Of a stretch of 64,000 nt of DNA, positions 27,412-35,489 are shown piece after piece. The notes under the pieces were generated by a model. That model made no database searches, had not been told where the DNA came from, and saw only the letters and a list, made by a program, of their open reading frames with translations. The translations under genes were made by a program, and so were the position numbers. The DNA comes from Candidatus Hydrogenedentota bacterium. Lineage in GTDB: Bacteria > Hydrogenedentota > Hydrogenedentia > Hydrogenedentales > SLHB01. Numbering within the stretch: the first letter of the stretch is position 1; every line of letters starts with the position of its first letter. Where the stretch lies: NCBI GenBank assembly GCA_029552745.1, contig JAKPDK010000070.1, forward strand, positions 62,001 to 126,000. The letters run 5' to 3'.

Positions 27412-27813
27412 ATGAAAAGCTTCCCCAAAAAGGTTTGGGTTTCGTTGGTTGTTTTCTTGGTTGGTCTCACGTTAGTTTTGAGCGGTTGTGGTCAGGGTTC
27501 CTCGCCGTCTGCTAACTGGAAGGCGAAAGCCCCCTCCAATCCCGGCACCGCGGAACAGCTAGCAGGTACCATCTGGGTTGTAGGCGGGGAAAACACCGTT
27601 GCATTTGATAAGGATGGAAGTTTCAAGATGGGCGCTGGCGGCGCCGTAATGCCTGTTCCCGGCGCGAAATGGACTATCGAAAATGGGATAGTTACCGCAA
27701 CCGCCAACGACCGCACGTTGCTGACGGCGACGTTTGATGGTCAGACGCTTATCGTTAATGGTGTTGCAGCCACTCGCTTCGAACCGGGTGGTGGACAATC
27801 TAAGCAACAATAA
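27412..27813 (+). CDS. Small lipoprotein of unknown function
   Basis: A 133-aa lipoprotein. The N terminus MKSFPKKVWVSLVVFLVGL leads to the lipobox LVLSGC, so the mature protein starts at Cys26 and should be anchored to a membrane. After a Ser/Pro-rich linker comes a compact beta-rich domain (GTIWVVGGENTVAFDKDGSF; WTIENGIVTATANDRTLLTA) resembling small lipocalin-like or META-like barrels; no family is assigned. The frame is open 22 codons further upstream, but AAGGAG before this ATG and the lipoprotein signal fix the start. It is co-oriented with the prepilin-like gene. Confidence 0.8.
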   Translation: MKSFPKKVWVSLVVFLVGLTLVLSGCGQGSSPSANWKAKAPSNPGTAEQLAGTIWVVGGENTVAFDKDGSFKMGAGGAVMPVPGAKWTIENGIVTATANDRTLLTATFDGQTLIVNGVAATRFEPGGGQSKQQ

Positions 27814-27844
27814 AAAATGGGCGCTTTCTGTTTGGAAAGCGCCC
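27812..27844 (-). terminator. Intrinsic terminator of the leftward isomerase/rhamnosidase transcript
   Basis: GGGCGCTTTC (27819-27828) pairs with GAAAGCGCCC (27835-27844), ten perfect pairs with a 6-nt loop. Read on the minus strand it is followed by A and six T residues (27812-27817 region), a standard intrinsic terminator 22 bp after the isomerase stop. It also lies right after the lipoprotein stop and may slow rightward transcription. Confidence 0.8.
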
Positions 27845-27849
27845 AGGAT

Positions 27850-27867
27850 GCCCTTTTAAGGGCTTTT
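27850..27867 (+). terminator. Short terminator of the rightward prepilin/lipoprotein transcript
   Basis: GCCCT (27850-27854) and AGGGC (27859-27863) form a five-pair hairpin with a 4-nt loop, followed by TTTT. With the stronger hairpin just before it, it probably stops rightward transcription. It touches the stop codon of the convergent isomerase gene. Confidence 0.5.
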
Positions 27868-29443
27868 ATGCTCCTGCCACACGGACCGGTATGCCGAGAT
27901 GAAGGCACGTGGCTACGAGCTCGTCTAAGATATCGCCGTATCCGATAACGATGTGATTGGACATGTGTGTAGCCATAAGCTCGTCTCGTCCATATCCAGA
28001 GAGTATTGCGTTGGCGATAGGCCATTCGGGGTTTGTCGCTTTCTGCCGTTGCTTTAATTCGTCTTCGGGCAGTTCGATCACCCTTCCTAAGCCGCAGTCC
28101 ATGCCGATTTTCCCAAACGACTGATAGAATCGCGCCCACGTGATGGTGCCGGGTTTGGATACCCCGGAGCAGGTGCCACCGCCGAGTGGGAAATACATCT
28201 TGGGTTGACGATACACTTTGGTGTTCTTCCATCCACCAAAGTGCGCAGGCGGCGCTCCGCCGGAAATCAAAAGCACCCAAACGAACTCCCCGTCGTACGT
28301 TCTGCCCCAACGAACGTCATGTAACGTCGTTTCTGGGGGCATGTTCTTGCGAACGTAGATGTCGTGCATGATGACCTGAGGGATACCGGCCCCCATATCC
28401 CCTTCATTGAAGTGCGGGATGGCTTGCCCCGGTCGGATGATCTGTTTGGTTTCGTAACTCTTCACCGGAGGCCGATCGACGTTGTTTAGCATACCTTCGA
28501 CCAAGTCTGATGCGGGACAGCACCGCACAAGTCCGTATTGATAGGGGATTCCGATGGCGCTAAGACCGTATCGTTCCACAAAGCGGGCGGCGGCAATGTA
28601 CATGCGCATCTGTTCCAGGACTTGCCCATGTGTCAGATGTTCGAATTGGTCGGTGCCCCAGTCGAAATAGGTGCCTTTCTTGACGAGCCAATTCAGACAG
28701 TTTTGCGCTTCTACATCGGTGACGAGTTTCATTTCGGCAAGCAGATCGGACTGGTTCAGCAACTCGACCGGCATACCGATGCTTCCTAATTTGTCTGGGC
28801 CTATCAGCGCATTGAGCATACCCATGGAACAGGGATCGAGTTGTCCCATGATCCGTTTATTCTTGAGGATGTCTTCCGCAAGAGATTTGCCCAGTTGCTC
28901 TGCAGTTGCCGGCAATTTGCGTTTGGCACCGTCGGATAGGTGGGAGGTGCTATACTTAATTTTGCCCGTTTTACACCACTCTTCCAGACGTTTCATGAAT
29001 GCCGGGTCATCCAGGAAGGTTTCGGTCCATAGTCTGGAATGAGGGATACAACAACGCTCAAATGTGGCCGCATGGTTTAGTAGAGCGACGAGTCCGGGAT
29101 AGGTGCCGTCAAAATTTGCCAGAAGCAGGATGGGACCTTTATGGGTTGCCAAAGGGCCTGCCATATGATGCGCATAGCACCACATGCTCAACACAACGAC
29201 CACGGGCGCGTCGGGTTCGATTTGACGGAGCGCCGTAGCCGCTTCCGATTGCCGCGTGATAAAACCGTGTTTGCGTTTTGGATCGTATTTGGGGACAACC
29301 TCGGTCTCCAAGCCCAACTTCTTGAAAGCCAGACGGACCGCCTTCAAGGTTTCTTCCTGTTTGGGCCACGTCGCTACACAAGCGGCATCTCGGAAATCGC
29401 CATTATTAACCAGATAGACTTTCTTTTTGTTTGCAGGAGTCAT
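27866..29443 (-). CDS. L-fucose/L-arabinose isomerase family protein
   Basis: A 525-aa cytoplasmic protein with the fold of FucI/AraA isomerases, which interconvert aldoses and ketoses with a divalent metal. The N-terminal domain reads VVVVLSMWCYAHHMAGPL and ILLLANFDGTYPGLVALLNH; the middle has FEHLTHGQVLEQ and IGIPYQYGLVRCCPASDLVEGMLNN (split, with the usual acidic residues), and the C terminus MSNHIVIGYGDI resembles the His-containing end of fucose isomerases. It lies 87 bp downstream of a rhamnosidase in the same direction, so the sugar could be rhamnose, fucose or arabinose. Exact substrate is inference. Confidence 0.72.
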   Translation of the reverse strand: MTPANKKKVYLVNNGDFRDAACVATWPKQEETLKAVRLAFKKLGLETEVVPKYDPKRKHGFITRQSEAATALRQIEPDAPVVVVLSMWCYAHHMAGPLATHKGPILLLANFDGTYPGLVALLNHAATFERCCIPHSRLWTETFLDDPAFMKRLEEWCKTGKIKYSTSHLSDGAKRKLPATAEQLGKSLAEDILKNKRIMGQLDPCSMGMLNALIGPDKLGSIGMPVELLNQSDLLAEMKLVTDVEAQNCLNWLVKKGTYFDWGTDQFEHLTHGQVLEQMRMYIAAARFVERYGLSAIGIPYQYGLVRCCPASDLVEGMLNNVDRPPVKSYETKQIIRPGQAIPHFNEGDMGAGIPQVIMHDIYVRKNMPPETTLHDVRWGRTYDGEFVWVLLISGGAPPAHFGGWKNTKVYRQPKMYFPLGGGTCSGVSKPGTITWARFYQSFGKIGMDCGLGRVIELPEDELKQRQKATNPEWPIANAILSGYGRDELMATHMSNHIVIGYGDILDELVATCLHLGIPVRVAGA

Positions 29444-29530
29444 AGCGAGTCCCTTTCTTTCTGTTTTCCCATTTATTTACCACGTTTGAAATACAACAAA
29501 CCAGCCTTTTTTGATAGAGGCAAAAGCTTT

Positions 29531-32500
29531 CTACTTTTCCCATGGACCATGAAAATGATATTCCCCTGCACCCAGTTCAAACAAGGCAGCGTTGGGTTCG
29601 AATCCTATCGGCCTTACCTTTTGTTCTGTGTTCGGAGTCGTCTCACAAACCTTTTCTGGCATTGTTGACGGAACACGAAGGGTAGCACAACTGTTGCCTG
29701 GGATGACAACGTGAACGTGAAGGGTATTGTCTTTAATTTGCCATTCACTCAGCACCCGTCCGCAGATAGCGTGATATTCGGCTTTTGCATGAGTGAAGTT
29801 GCCGCCGGGCTGAGGGCACAATTTAATGCGACGGTAGCCGGGGTCCTCCGGCGCGATACCCGCCATGACGCGATAGAGCCATTCTCCGACCGCGCCAAAG
29901 GCATAATGATTGAAGGAATTCATGCCGGGGTCTTGAAACCCTCTGTCGTGTGTCCAGCCATCCCAACGTTCCCACATGGTGGTTGCACCGTGAAGGATAG
30001 GGTACCCCCAAGACGGGAAATCCGTATTCTCTATCAAGCGATATGCGACGTCAATCCGTCCGATTTCTGTCAATGTGGGGAGAAGATACGCGCAACCCAG
30101 AAAACCGGTTGATAGGTGCCAGTCGCGTTCCTTAATACGTTCCACTAAGAGGTTGGCGGCTGCCTCGCGTAGGTTTCCCTCTAGGATGTTAAAATGCAAC
30201 GCTAGCACATAGCATGTTTGCGTGTCGCCGTGGATGCGCCCATCTGGGCTGACATACGCTTGAACGAAGGCACGGCGGATTTTTTCGAACAGTTCTTTGT
30301 ATCGCGACGCGTCTTCTCGTTTGTTTAAAACAACTGCGATTCGATGAAGCAAGTCGGCGCTTCTGGCGAAAAAGGCGGTGGCAACAATTTCATTGGGTGT
30401 ATCTGCCTTGATGGATAACCAATCCCCGTAATCGTTTCCGCGTCTGTTAAGCCAGAGATAGTTGGGGTTGAGCCGCTCCAGATTGTCTACGTATCGGCAC
30501 ATCGCATCGTACGTTTTCTCGAGGAGTCGGATGTCTCCGTACGCTTCGTAGACGCTCCATGGGACGATGATTCCGGCGTCCGCCCAACCGGGTACGTTCT
30601 CTGTGACATGTCGGTAACGGGGGCACACGTCAGAGAAGGCACCCTCTTCCGACTGAGCCTCCAGCACATCTTTCATCCATTTCGTGAAGAACGAGGCGGC
30701 ATCCATATTGAAACAACCCGTGGGTGCGAACACTTGGGCGTCGCCCATCCATCCCAATCTTTCGTCGCGTTGTGGGCAGTCTGTTGGTGTTTCGAAATAG
30801 TTGCCTCGCTGTGACCATTGGATATTCTGTTGCAGACGATTCACAATTTCATTTGAGCATTCGAAAGAGCCCGTGATGGGCGCATCCGAATGTAACACGA
30901 GCCCGGTTACTGCGGTTAAACTAGGCTCTTCCTGGGGACCCGTCCACTCGACATACCGAAAACCGTGAAACGTGAAGCGCGGTTCCCAGATCTCTTCTTC
31001 GTCCGTACGTTTCCAATATTCATCAGTGGCTCGGGCGTTGCGAAGGTTTTCAACATAGAGTGTGCCGTCGGGATTGATGGTCTCACCGAAGCGAAACACG
31101 TGATGAGAGCCTTTTTGTCCGAAAATCTTTGCACGAACGACACCGACCATATTTTGTCCCATGTCAAAAATCCAGCCGCCCTCCGGAGATCGATGTACGG
31201 ATTTTGGGGTCAGCTCCTTTGTTTTTCGAACGGGATTTCCCGCATGAGCTTCGATCTGAATCTTGCGTTTGGTGTCTACGGTCGCCGGTCTCCATGCCGA
31301 GTCGTCGAAATGGGGTTCATTCCAGCCGGGCATTTCCAACCTTGCGTCATACAGTTCGCCCATGTAAATATCGGAACCAATAATCGGGCCGAACGTGGCT
31401 TTCCACGTTGCGTCCGTACCTATTCGCTGTACAGACCCGTCCATGGATTCAATTTCGAGCTGGGCTAAAAGTCGCGGTTGTTTTCCATAGTGGCCGCGCG
31501 TGAAAATGTCAAAGCCCAGGTATCCGCTGTACCAGCCATGTCCAAGAATTGCGCCCAGGGCATTTTCGCCTTGCTTGATCATTTGGGTGACGTCGTATGT
31601 TTGGTATAAGACCCGTTTGGAGTAGTCCGTCCACCCCGGCACAAAACGCAAGTCACCTACTCGTTTTCCGTTGAGATATGCCTCGTATAACCCTAGTGCG
31701 GTGATGTACAGGGTAGCACGTTTTAACGGTTTGTCATAGGTGAAACTTTTTCGGGAGTAAGGGCATGGGGGAACTTCGATGGGTGCGGGCGCTATTTTGC
31801 CGTACGGCGGGTCGTCGGCAGCACACACAACATAGGCGGTAGGCCAAGCGCCGTCATCGAAATCACGATCTGACCAGGAGGTTGTTGGGCTAGAGGCAAC
31901 ACGCCAAGAGGTATCTGTCGTGATTTCTTCCTTGCTACCATCGGCGTAGTCGATAAGTAATTTAACGATTATTCCGGCTGCTGGGGCGTGTAGGAACGTA
32001 TTCTCAACCGCAAGGACGTGTTCTCCCTCTGTAAGATATGGCGTGAGATCAAACTGAGCCGGTCTTATCCAAGCCCAGAAACGGCCGTCGCTCTTGCCCA
32101 CATGTCTACCATCTATATAGAGCGTGAACTGACCCCCAGCGGACAAGGCAAGACGCGCACGTTGAACGTTTGGTTTGATGACGAAGCGGCGTCTAAAGGC
32201 AAGGACGGAATTCTGCTCGGGGGCTTTCGGCGTCTCCGTATTTGAGATCCACGAACAACCCGATAGCGTCATGGGTTGGGGTATCGCCTCATGTGCGGGA
32301 GGCGCTTCATCGAAACCAATCCACTCTGCTTCCCAATCTTCTGGAGTGAGCAGCCCCATTGTCCAGAAAGCAGGTTCAGAGTAGGAACTGGGCTCTCTGT
32401 TGTTATCCCATAAACGAACTTTCCACCAGCACATCATTCTAGATTGCAGCGGTTGTCCTTTATAGACGATATGGAACGTTTGGTCGGAAGTTACGCATCC

Positions 32501-32692
32501 ACTGTCCCACAAGTCACCAGTATCTCGTTCCAGTAACTTTGGGGAGGAAGCTACTAGGATTTGGTAGGCCTTTTGGGCGCCTCCCCGGACGGAGGTTTCG
32601 ACTTCCCAAGAAAATCTTGGCGCTTGTTCGTCCAACCCGAGTGGGTTCACCTTGTACTCAGTTCTCAAATTTACGGGGCGAATACAACTCAT
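29531..32692 (-). CDS. Alpha-L-rhamnosidase, GH78
   Basis: Inverting glycosidase that removes terminal alpha-L-rhamnose from plant pectins or other polysaccharides. The order of a full GH78 enzyme is present: N-terminal beta domain (NLRTEYKVNPLGLDEQAPRF), lectin-like domain (ALGLYEAYLNGKRVGD; GHGWYSGYLGF), the (alpha/alpha)6 barrel with the catalytic motif DCPQRDERLGWMGDAQVF, which carries the general acid Glu, and a C-terminal beta sandwich (LCPQPGGNFTHAKAEY). At 1053 aa it is full length. No signal peptide is seen, so it should work in the cytoplasm. The isomerase-like gene follows and would act on the released sugar. Confidence 0.95.
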   Translation of the reverse strand: MSCIRPVNLRTEYKVNPLGLDEQAPRFSWEVETSVRGGAQKAYQILVASSPKLLERDTGDLWDSGCVTSDQTFHIVYKGQPLQSRMMCWWKVRLWDNNREPSSYSEPAFWTMGLLTPEDWEAEWIGFDEAPPAHEAIPQPMTLSGCSWISNTETPKAPEQNSVLAFRRRFVIKPNVQRARLALSAGGQFTLYIDGRHVGKSDGRFWAWIRPAQFDLTPYLTEGEHVLAVENTFLHAPAAGIIVKLLIDYADGSKEEITTDTSWRVASSPTTSWSDRDFDDGAWPTAYVVCAADDPPYGKIAPAPIEVPPCPYSRKSFTYDKPLKRATLYITALGLYEAYLNGKRVGDLRFVPGWTDYSKRVLYQTYDVTQMIKQGENALGAILGHGWYSGYLGFDIFTRGHYGKQPRLLAQLEIESMDGSVQRIGTDATWKATFGPIIGSDIYMGELYDARLEMPGWNEPHFDDSAWRPATVDTKRKIQIEAHAGNPVRKTKELTPKSVHRSPEGGWIFDMGQNMVGVVRAKIFGQKGSHHVFRFGETINPDGTLYVENLRNARATDEYWKRTDEEEIWEPRFTFHGFRYVEWTGPQEEPSLTAVTGLVLHSDAPITGSFECSNEIVNRLQQNIQWSQRGNYFETPTDCPQRDERLGWMGDAQVFAPTGCFNMDAASFFTKWMKDVLEAQSEEGAFSDVCPRYRHVTENVPGWADAGIIVPWSVYEAYGDIRLLEKTYDAMCRYVDNLERLNPNYLWLNRRGNDYGDWLSIKADTPNEIVATAFFARSADLLHRIAVVLNKREDASRYKELFEKIRRAFVQAYVSPDGRIHGDTQTCYVLALHFNILEGNLREAAANLLVERIKERDWHLSTGFLGCAYLLPTLTEIGRIDVAYRLIENTDFPSWGYPILHGATTMWERWDGWTHDRGFQDPGMNSFNHYAFGAVGEWLYRVMAGIAPEDPGYRRIKLCPQPGGNFTHAKAEYHAICGRVLSEWQIKDNTLHVHVVIPGNSCATLRVPSTMPEKVCETTPNTEQKVRPIGFEPNAALFELGAGEYHFHGPWEK

Positions 32693-32804
32693 GAACGTTT
32701 TCTCCTTAGAATATCGGCTTCAACGCTGAGAACCATCTCACCGTAGGGGAGATCCGACTTCAGTTTGCGGAACCTTTGCGAAAGCATAGTATACTGTTTT
32801 CGAG

Positions 32805-33782
32805 ATGGAATTTCTTATTTGGTTTGGGAGTGACTTCATGTTATTGGTTCGTACTGGAGAGATTTTGGTCGGCGTTGTGTTTGTACTTGCGGCTTTCTTG
32901 AAAGCTATGGACATGCAGTCATTTGCTGTTCAGATTCGCTATTACGGTGTTTTGCCCAGTCTGGAGATGATTCGTTATGCCGCGTTGGGTAGCGTCGTTG
33001 CGGAGACAGTTGTTGGCGCAGCGTTGATTGCTGGGATACGTTTTCGCGGTTGGTTATATGTGGTGGCGCTGCTGATGCTCGTCGGCTTTACAGGTTTGGT
33101 TGCATACGCGGCGGTTTTTCATGATCTGAAAGACTGTGGTTGTTTTGGGGTGGCTATTCCTCTGGGACCCAGAGAGACGATTGCGAAGAATATCGTCATG
33201 GCGGGTATCGTGGCTGTTGTTTGGTGGGTTACTCGGAAAAAAGATTTTTTTGAGTCGTTGGAAGTTCGTCCCAGTAGGGAGGCACTCCGTGCGTTGAGTG
33301 CGTTGGCTTGTTTGGTTTTGGTAGCAGCGACTCTTTACGGCGCAGACAATGCGGCATTTTTCCGTCCTCAGCAAGTGGATTCGCAACGACCTTTTGCCGC
33401 TTTGACAGTCAGTACTACGGATGGGGCGGAAATACGCTTGGGAGAGGGGGAGTATCTTGTTGCGATGTTGAGTGCAACCTGCGATGAGTGTGCAGCTGCG
33501 GTGGAACATCTTAACGAGTTGGTAGAACTGAAAGAGGGTCCCCCTCTTGTCGGATTGGTTTTGGGGTCCGAGAGTGAATTGGAAAACTTCAGGTCGATTA
33601 CAAAGCCCCTATTTCCACTGGGACGCGTAGAACCTTCTCTTTTCTTTTCTCTTATCAGCCCTACGGCTCCTCCGCCACGGTTCTACATAATAAAAGATGG
33701 CAAAGAGGTGCGTCACTGGGACACGTTGACCGCAGATACAGAGTCTTTGTTGCAGTTTGTGAAGGGAGAGGTCCCTTCTTGA
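32805..33782 (+). CDS. MauE/DoxX-like membrane protein fused to a thioredoxin-like domain
   Basis: A 325-aa protein with four N-terminal membrane helices of the MauE type, including the hallmark loop DLKDCGCFGVAIPLGPRETI, then a fifth helix (about 165-182) and a soluble C-terminal domain. That domain has the pair ATCDECAAAVEHLNEL in the place of a thioredoxin CxxC and ends FYIIKDGKEVRHWDTL, as in TlpA-like proteins. MauE/DoxX proteins pass electrons to periplasmic disulfide proteins. A TlpA-like gene lies convergently 16 bp away. The start could also be the ATG at 32838. Confidence 0.78.
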   Translation: MEFLIWFGSDFMLLVRTGEILVGVVFVLAAFLKAMDMQSFAVQIRYYGVLPSLEMIRYAALGSVVAETVVGAALIAGIRFRGWLYVVALLMLVGFTGLVAYAAVFHDLKDCGCFGVAIPLGPRETIAKNIVMAGIVAVVWWVTRKKDFFESLEVRPSREALRALSALACLVLVAATLYGADNAAFFRPQQVDSQRPFAALTVSTTDGAEIRLGEGEYLVAMLSATCDECAAAVEHLNELVELKEGPPLVGLVLGSESELENFRSITKPLFPLGRVEPSLFFSLISPTAPPPRFYIIKDGKEVRHWDTLTADTESLLQFVKGEVPS

Positions 33783-33798
33783 CGTTCTTTCTATGCTG

Positions 33799-34365
33799 TT
33801 ATGATTTTTCCGAATTTTCTTTCGGTGGGGCTGCGAGTTTCTCGAGTGTTTGCTCGAACTCCTTTTCCAGCGGATGCCCTTCCCATACTATTTTGCCGTC
33901 TTTACCGATGATATAAGCGTGAGGAATGCCCTGGGCGCCCGATGCTTCCATGTACGCTTCTTCTGTTTTGCCGTTATCGTCTACGGCTACATGGTACACC
34001 ATTTTGTCCCCTGCTTTTTCCACGAATTCCTTAACGGTTCCTTTATCCTCTGAAGAGATACCCACGATCACAATGCCTCGGTCTTTGTACTTAGCTTGGA
34101 GCTGGGTGAGGTGGGGAATACTGGCTCGGCATGGCGGGCACCAAGTTGCCCAAAATTCCACCACGACGGCGGACTTCCCTTTCTGTGCCTCGAGATCGAC
34201 AGCATCGCCTTTTACCCATTCAGAGACCTTCAAAGGAGGCGCCGGGTCTCCGACCTTAAGGTTCGGCGTGTTTCCAGCCGTTTCATTTTGTGCCATGGCG
34301 TATCCTGCAAAGAAAAACAAAGCCCCAACCGTCAGACAACCTAATATCACCACTCTATTATCCAT
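33799..34365 (-). CDS. TlpA/ResA-like thiol-disulfide oxidoreductase
   Basis: Exported thioredoxin-fold protein of 188 aa. An N-terminal signal or anchor (MDNRVVILGCLTVGALFFFA) precedes a TlpA domain with the redox motif VEFWATWCPPCRASIPHL, the cis-proline region SGAQGIPHAYIIGKDG and the usual GDPAPPLKVSEW lead-in. It should reduce or oxidise disulfides in the periplasm. The frame is open 15 codons further upstream, but AAAGGA sits 8 nt before the ATG used here. The convergent neighbour is a membrane protein of the MauE type, a likely electron partner. Confidence 0.88.
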   Translation of the reverse strand: MDNRVVILGCLTVGALFFFAGYAMAQNETAGNTPNLKVGDPAPPLKVSEWVKGDAVDLEAQKGKSAVVVEFWATWCPPCRASIPHLTQLQAKYKDRGIVIVGISSEDKGTVKEFVEKAGDKMVYHVAVDDNGKTEEAYMEASGAQGIPHAYIIGKDGKIVWEGHPLEKEFEQTLEKLAAPPKENSEKS

Positions 34366-34498
34366 GTTTGCGTCCTTTCCTAACCACATTGCCCTGTATT
34401 GTCTGCTCACTTTCTTTCATTACAAAACGTCAACGTTCAGTGTACCACATTTGTTCCCTTTTCGTACCTAGTAAACGTTTTTTGTCGCGCACCTATTC

Positions 34499-35440
34499 TT
34501 AAAGGTTAAGGTGTTGAATCATATCTTTTAGGACTTGTGCAGATTGTTTCAGGGCGGACAATTCTTCCGGTTCCAGGTGGGGTAGAATACAACCCTCGAC
34601 GCCGAGATGTCCCACGACGCAAGGCAAACTCAAACACACATTGGAAATGCCGTATTCGCCATCTAGATGGACGCTCACGGTCAAAACTGTGTGCTGGTCA
34701 TCGAGAATGGTTTCGACTAATTCAGCAATTACCAAACCTATTGCCGCACTGGTGAAACCCTTTCGTGCGATAACTTCTTTGCCGGCAAACCGGACGTCTT
34801 GAAAAAGCCTGTCTAAGGAGGCTCGGTCGGTTTCTTTCCCAAGGACTGGTCCCTCAAAGATTCTCAGGGCGCCAATCGATACTTTGCTCCAGATAGGCAC
34901 CTCGGAGTCTCCGTGTTCACCGAGAATATAGGCATGTACGCTGCGGGGGTCTACGCCGTAGTATTTGCCCAGTAGTGCCCTGAAGCGGGCGGTGTCCAAC
35001 ATGGTACCCGTGCCGATAACCGTACGAGAGGGACGTTGACTAAGTTTTTGAACGACATACGTGACGATATCAACAGGGTTTGTGGCAATAACAAGTATGG
35101 CGTTCGGTGCAAACGTGTCTAGTTGTTGCACAATGTCACGCAATATCGTCACATTGCGGTTTAAGAGGTCCAGCCGTGATTCGCCTTCTTTGCGCGGTGT
35201 GCCTGCCGCCATGACGATGACCTGTGCTCCAGCAAGGTCCTCAAACGTTCCAGCACGGACATTCACGGGCTCCGCGAATGCCTGGCCATGCATCAGGTCC
35301 ATGGCTTCCCCCTCTGCGCGGCGGGGGTCTTTATCTACGAGAATGATGTCGCTCGCAACATCGCGGTTGAACAAAACATAAGCCGCGGCGGATCCGACAT
35401 TGCCGCACCCGATAATTCCGACTGTTCTTTTTTGAATCAT
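34499..35440 (-). CDS. LDH-like malate dehydrogenase
   Basis: NAD-dependent 2-hydroxyacid dehydrogenase of the lactate/malate family, 313 aa. GCGNVG (11-16) and Asp36 form an NAD site; catalytic Asp149, Arg152 and His176 (GEHGDSE) are present. The scaffold is lactate-dehydrogenase-like (GESRLDLLNRN), yet residue 83 in the specificity loop is Arg (AAGTPRKEGESR) where lactate dehydrogenases have Gln, position 102 in standard numbering. Arg there selects oxaloacetate, so malate dehydrogenase is the better call. The gene stands alone between a TlpA-like gene and an M48 protease operon, all leftward. Confidence 0.8.
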   Translation of the reverse strand: MIQKRTVGIIGCGNVGSAAAYVLFNRDVASDIILVDKDPRRAEGEAMDLMHGQAFAEPVNVRAGTFEDLAGAQVIVMAAGTPRKEGESRLDLLNRNVTILRDIVQQLDTFAPNAILVIATNPVDIVTYVVQKLSQRPSRTVIGTGTMLDTARFRALLGKYYGVDPRSVHAYILGEHGDSEVPIWSKVSIGALRIFEGPVLGKETDRASLDRLFQDVRFAGKEVIARKGFTSAAIGLVIAELVETILDDQHTVLTVSVHLDGEYGISNVCLSLPCVVGHLGVEGCILPHLEPEELSALKQSAQVLKDMIQHLNL

Positions 35441-35489
35441 TTTTGTATTCCTCCGTGTTAGGTCTTTTCCCTCAGCGAGCTGGAGAAAA

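Noticed and set aside
29590-29610. tRNA T-arm-like string GGTTCGAATCC
   Set aside because: It lies in the coding sequence of the rhamnosidase and no acceptor or anticodon stems can be formed around it.
28186-29668. Several open frames on the plus strand across the isomerase-like gene
   Set aside because: They are shadows of the strong minus-strand gene and show no family features.
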